Positions 61,872-64,000 of a stretch of 64,000 nt of DNA are shown here, in pieces. Under the pieces are notes generated by a model, which saw nothing but the letters and a program-made list of their open reading frames with translations, had not been told where the DNA came from and did no database searches. Position numbers and translations under genes: made by a program. The stretch comes from JBHIYN01 sp041984235. Its GTDB lineage: Bacteria > Pseudomonadota > Gammaproteobacteria > Ga0077536. Where the stretch lies: NCBI GenBank assembly GCA_041984235.1, contig JBHIYN010000010.1, forward strand, positions 124,001 to 188,000, in the 5' to 3' direction. The first letter of the stretch is position 1. The number at the start of each line of letters is the position of its first letter.

Positions 61872-62601
61872 CGCATGCTCCCGCGTAGAGGTCGTCGAGC
61901 AGCGCGGCGAGCAGGCGCTCGCCCTTGGCCCGCGTCGCCCGCGTGGGATCGCCGTTGACCCCGCTCGGCGAATAGTTCGGCGCGCACGCATCGGTGCGGT
62001 TGAAGCGCCCGCGTGCGATGTGGGTGTCAGCCGCCACCGCGTGCTCCATGTGTACCGTCGCCGGTGCAATCGCCAGCATCAGCGCGGTCTCGATCTCGTC
62101 GGCGTGGCCGCCCCAGGGCTGCTCCTCGACCGCCGCCACGGCGGCGCGGAAGCGCGGGCCCGCGTAGCAGTTCAGCAGCCGCACCGGCATCGCTGCGCGC
62201 CATGCGTTGAGAGCACCTTCCAGCGGCGCAATGGTGCTGATGCCGGTATTGACGAGGATCGCGGCGCGCGCACCGGCGCCGGCAATACCTTCCAGGATCT
62301 CGCCAACCAGGGCGGTGAAGGTTTCCGCACGCAGCGACACGCTGCCCGGGTAATCGGTGAACACCGGGTAATAGCCGTAGCTCGCAACCGGCCAGATCAA
62401 CGCGTCGATTCGTCCGGCGAGGGCCGCCGCGTAATGCGCCGCCTGCAGGTAATCCGTACCGTGCGGCAGGTGCGGGCCGTGTTCCTTGCTTGCCGCGCCG
62501 ATCGGCAGCAGCGCGATCGCGCCGGCGCGAAGACGGCGCTCGACCTCGGGCCAGGCCAGGTCCTGCACCCAGTCGCCGTCACTGCCCGTACTCGCGCTCA
62601 T
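61855..62601 (-). CDS. Creatininase-family amidohydrolase
   Basis: The 248-aa protein has the creatininase metal site: ALLPIGAASKEHGPHLPHGTDYLQA (Glu-His, Asp) and GGHADEIETALML, with VNTGISTIAPLEGALNAW where other members have NGHGGN. The family includes creatinine amidohydrolase, MftE and ArfB-type deformylases, so the substrate is open. Loss of the NGHGGN glycine-rich motif is unusual. It overlaps nfi by 17 bases and is divergent from apt. Confidence 0.82.
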   Translation of the reverse strand: MSASTGSDGDWVQDLAWPEVERRLRAGAIALLPIGAASKEHGPHLPHGTDYLQAAHYAAALAGRIDALIWPVASYGYYPVFTDYPGSVSLRAETFTALVGEILEGIAGAGARAAILVNTGISTIAPLEGALNAWRAAMPVRLLNCYAGPRFRAAVAAVEEQPWGGHADEIETALMLAIAPATVHMEHAVAADTHIARGRFNRTDACAPNYSPSGVNGDPTRATRAKGERLLAALLDDLYAGACDALRD

Positions 62602-62672
62602 CGCTGGCTCCGTCTCCCGCGCGTTTCCGGGCGCGCGTGCGGACAGGCTATCATCGCGGACCCGCCCAGACG

Positions 62673-63200
62673 ATGACGCCGCCGATGGACCCGATCACCG
62701 CCCACATCCGAGACATCCCCGATTTTCCGCGGCCGGGGATCGTGTTCAAGGACCTCACGCCGCTGCTCGCCGACGCCGCGGCGCTGGCCGACGTCACCGC
62801 GCGCCTGGTCGAGCCGTACCGTGACTCCGGCATCAGCGCGGTGCTCGGCATGGAGGCGCGCGGCTTCATCTTCGGCAGCCTGGCCGCCCAGGCACTGGGC
62901 GCGGGCTTCGTGCCCTTGCGCAAACCCGGCAAGCTGCCGGCGGCGACGCACAGCGTGAGCTACGAGCTGGAGTACGGTGCGGCCGAGCTGCACATGCACC
63001 GCGACGCCATCGCCGGCGGCGATCGCGTCGTGCTGGTCGACGATCTGATCGCGACCGGCGGCACCGCCGCTGCCGCCCTCGAGCTCGCCCGCCTGGCCGG
63101 CGCCACCGTGTGCGGGGCGGCCTTCGTCGTCGAGCTCGGTTTCCTCGACGGGCGCCGCGCGCTGGGCGAGTGCCCGGTCCACAGCCTGGTGCGCTATTGA
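62673..63200 (+). CDS. apt: Adenine phosphoribosyltransferase
   Basis: Apt salvages adenine to AMP with PRPP. The ATG at 62673 gives 175 aa (an ATG four codons later is possible). The N-terminal IRDIPDFPRPGIVFKDLTPLL, GMEARGFIFGSLAAQALGAGFVPLRKPGKLP and the PRPP loop VVLVDDLIATGGTA are typical. Its stop overlaps the TTG of the next gene. Confidence 0.96.
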   Translation: MTPPMDPITAHIRDIPDFPRPGIVFKDLTPLLADAAALADVTARLVEPYRDSGISAVLGMEARGFIFGSLAAQALGAGFVPLRKPGKLPAATHSVSYELEYGAAELHMHRDAIAGGDRVVLVDDLIATGGTAAAALELARLAGATVCGAAFVVELGFLDGRRALGECPVHSLVRY

Positions 63201-63811
63201 GCATCGCCGACAGCGAAGCGGTTCTCGAATTCTGGTTCGGGCCGCACGCGGATGACCCGGGCACGCTCACCGCGCGCAACCGCCGCTGGTTCGGCGGTGC
63301 AGCCGATTTCGATCGCGAGGTGCGAGAGCGCTTCCAGGACACCCTCGGCGCGGCGGCCGGCGGGCGTCTGCGCCGCTGGCAGCTCAGCCGGCGCGGCACG
63401 CTGGCCCTGATCGTGGTGTTCGACCAGTTCTCGCGCCACGTCCACCGCGGCACGCCGCAGGCGTTTGCCTGCGACGACCGCGCGCTGGCGCTGTGCCGCG
63501 ACGCGGTGGCCAGCGGCGGTGACCGCGAGCTCGCGATCGTCGAGCGCGCGTTCTTCTACCTGCCGCTGGAGCATGCCGAGGACATCGAGGCCCAGGATCG
63601 CGCGGTGGCGTGTTACGAGCGCCTGCACGAAGAGGCGCCCGAAGCGCTGCACGAGTTCACCGCCCGCACCCTGGCGCACGCGCGCGAGCACCGCGAGCTG
63701 ATCGGCGAGTTCGGTCGCTTCCCTCATCGCAATCTCGCACTCGGCCGCACCGCGACGGCCGCGGAGAACGCCTGGCTGAGCGCCAACGGCGGGCGCTACG
63801 GACAGGGCTGA
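63197..63811 (+). CDS. DUF924-family protein
   Basis: The start appears to be TTG 63197, overlapping the apt stop as TTGA, giving 204 aa. The family profile is clear: AVLEFWFGP, RRWFGGAADFDREVRERF, LALIVVFDQFSRHVHRGTPQAFACDDRAL, FFYLPLEHAED and FPHRNLALGR. DUF924 proteins are all-helical TPR-like proteins of unknown function. It is cotranscribed with apt and with the NRDE gene that follows five bases later. Confidence 0.87.
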   Translation: MSIADSEAVLEFWFGPHADDPGTLTARNRRWFGGAADFDREVRERFQDTLGAAAGGRLRRWQLSRRGTLALIVVFDQFSRHVHRGTPQAFACDDRALALCRDAVASGGDRELAIVERAFFYLPLEHAEDIEAQDRAVACYERLHEEAPEALHEFTARTLAHAREHRELIGEFGRFPHRNLALGRTATAAENAWLSANGGRYGQG

Positions 63812-63816
63812 GCGCC

Positions 63817-64000
63817 GTGTGCCTGCTGCTGGTCGCCCACGATTGCTGCGCCGGCTATCGCCTGGTGGTGGCGGCCAACCGTGACGAGTTCCACGACCGG
63901 CCGACTGCGCCGGCAGCGCGCTGGGACGATCATCCCGGCATTATCGGCGGGCGCGACCTCGAGGCCGGCGGCACCTGGCTGGCACTCGACCAGCGCGGCC
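63817..64000 (+). CDS. NRDE/TANGO2-family protein (partial, N-terminal)
   Basis: A GTG start at 63817 opens a frame that runs off the window end after 61 codons: CLLLVAHDCCAGYRLVVAANRDEFHDRP, then GGRDLEAGGTWLALDQRG. The catalytic-looking NRDE motif and N-terminal Cys place it in the NRDE (DUF833/TANGO2) family, Ntn-hydrolase-like proteins linked to heme or lipid handling. Complete proteins are about 250 aa, so three quarters is missing here. Confidence 0.85.
   Translation, partial: MCLLLVAHDCCAGYRLVVAANRDEFHDRPTAPAARWDDHPGIIGGRDLEAGGTWLALDQRG

Overview
The window is a 64 kb chromosomal segment of high G+C content, densely packed with genes, from a gammaproteobacterium. The evidence for this is the gene order. 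metY-rimP-nusA-infB-rbfA-truB-rpsO-pnp, rpsP-rimM-trmD-rplS, rpsB-tsf-pyrH-frr, pcm-nlpD-rpoS and yafS-rnhA-dnaQ opposite mltD are gammaproteobacterial arrangements, and MutH, RpoS, NlpD, DsbC and PBP1B point the same way. A PrsT-type TPR protein, an AlgP/H1-like lysine-rich protein and an AmmeMemoRadiSam trio suggest a non-enteric lineage (Chromatiales, Nevskiales or Xanthomonadales-like); that placement is inference. I see no insertion sequence, prophage, integron or CRISPR array.

Layout. 0-3.2 kb: translation and nucleotide genes on the minus strand (frr, pyrH, tsf, rpsB). 3.3-8.6 kb: plus-strand map, mutH, dusA, a PIMT-like methyltransferase, tolC and an isochorismatase-like hydrolase. 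8.6-13 kb: a glycine-zipper protein and the LPS inner-core cluster hldE-hldD-waaA. 13-22 kb: a DUF3108 protein, a large TPR protein, dsbC, a Ser/Thr kinase with a cyclic-nucleotide domain followed by a GspE/PilB-type ATPase, xerD and a small redox protein. 22-34.4 kb: two ribosomal/translation operons, with 5-formyl-THF cyclo-ligase and a SPOR protein between them, ending at an initiator tRNA. 34.4-39.8 kb: the AmmeMemoRadiSam trio, a pentapeptide-repeat protein, a FliK/FlhB-like pair and a TPR lipoprotein. 39.8-44.3 kb: mrcB, an H1-like basic protein, adk and a Mth938-like protein. 44.3-49 kb: rpoS-nlpD-pcm and argF, argD. 49-57.8 kb: a lone hydantoinase-B subunit, grxD, dnaQ, rnhA, a YafS-like methyltransferase, mltD, aas and a DUF547 protein. 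58-64 kb: arsM with a TVP38/mercuric-reductase-like fusion, nfi, a creatininase-family protein, apt, DUF924 and the start of an NRDE protein.

Most of the window is housekeeping: mRNA translation and decay, LPS core and peptidoglycan synthesis, envelope disulfide chemistry, general stress response and arginine synthesis. Points that deserve attention are: (1) the H1-like gene ends in a dnaX-type A AAA AAG heptamer directly before its stop, and the -1 frame continues for 67 codons of convincing basic helical protein, so there is either programmed frameshifting or a recent frameshift; (2) the initiator tRNA has a U1-U72 mismatch in place of C1-A72; (3) waaA probably starts at CTG, overlapping the hldD stop; (4) two envelope genes have near-identical promoters whose -10 box lies 7 bases before the ATG, predicting leaderless mRNAs; (5) a cyclic-nucleotide-gated kinase is paired with a secretion-type ATPase; (6) arsM is coupled to a membrane-anchored mercuric-reductase-like flavoprotein.
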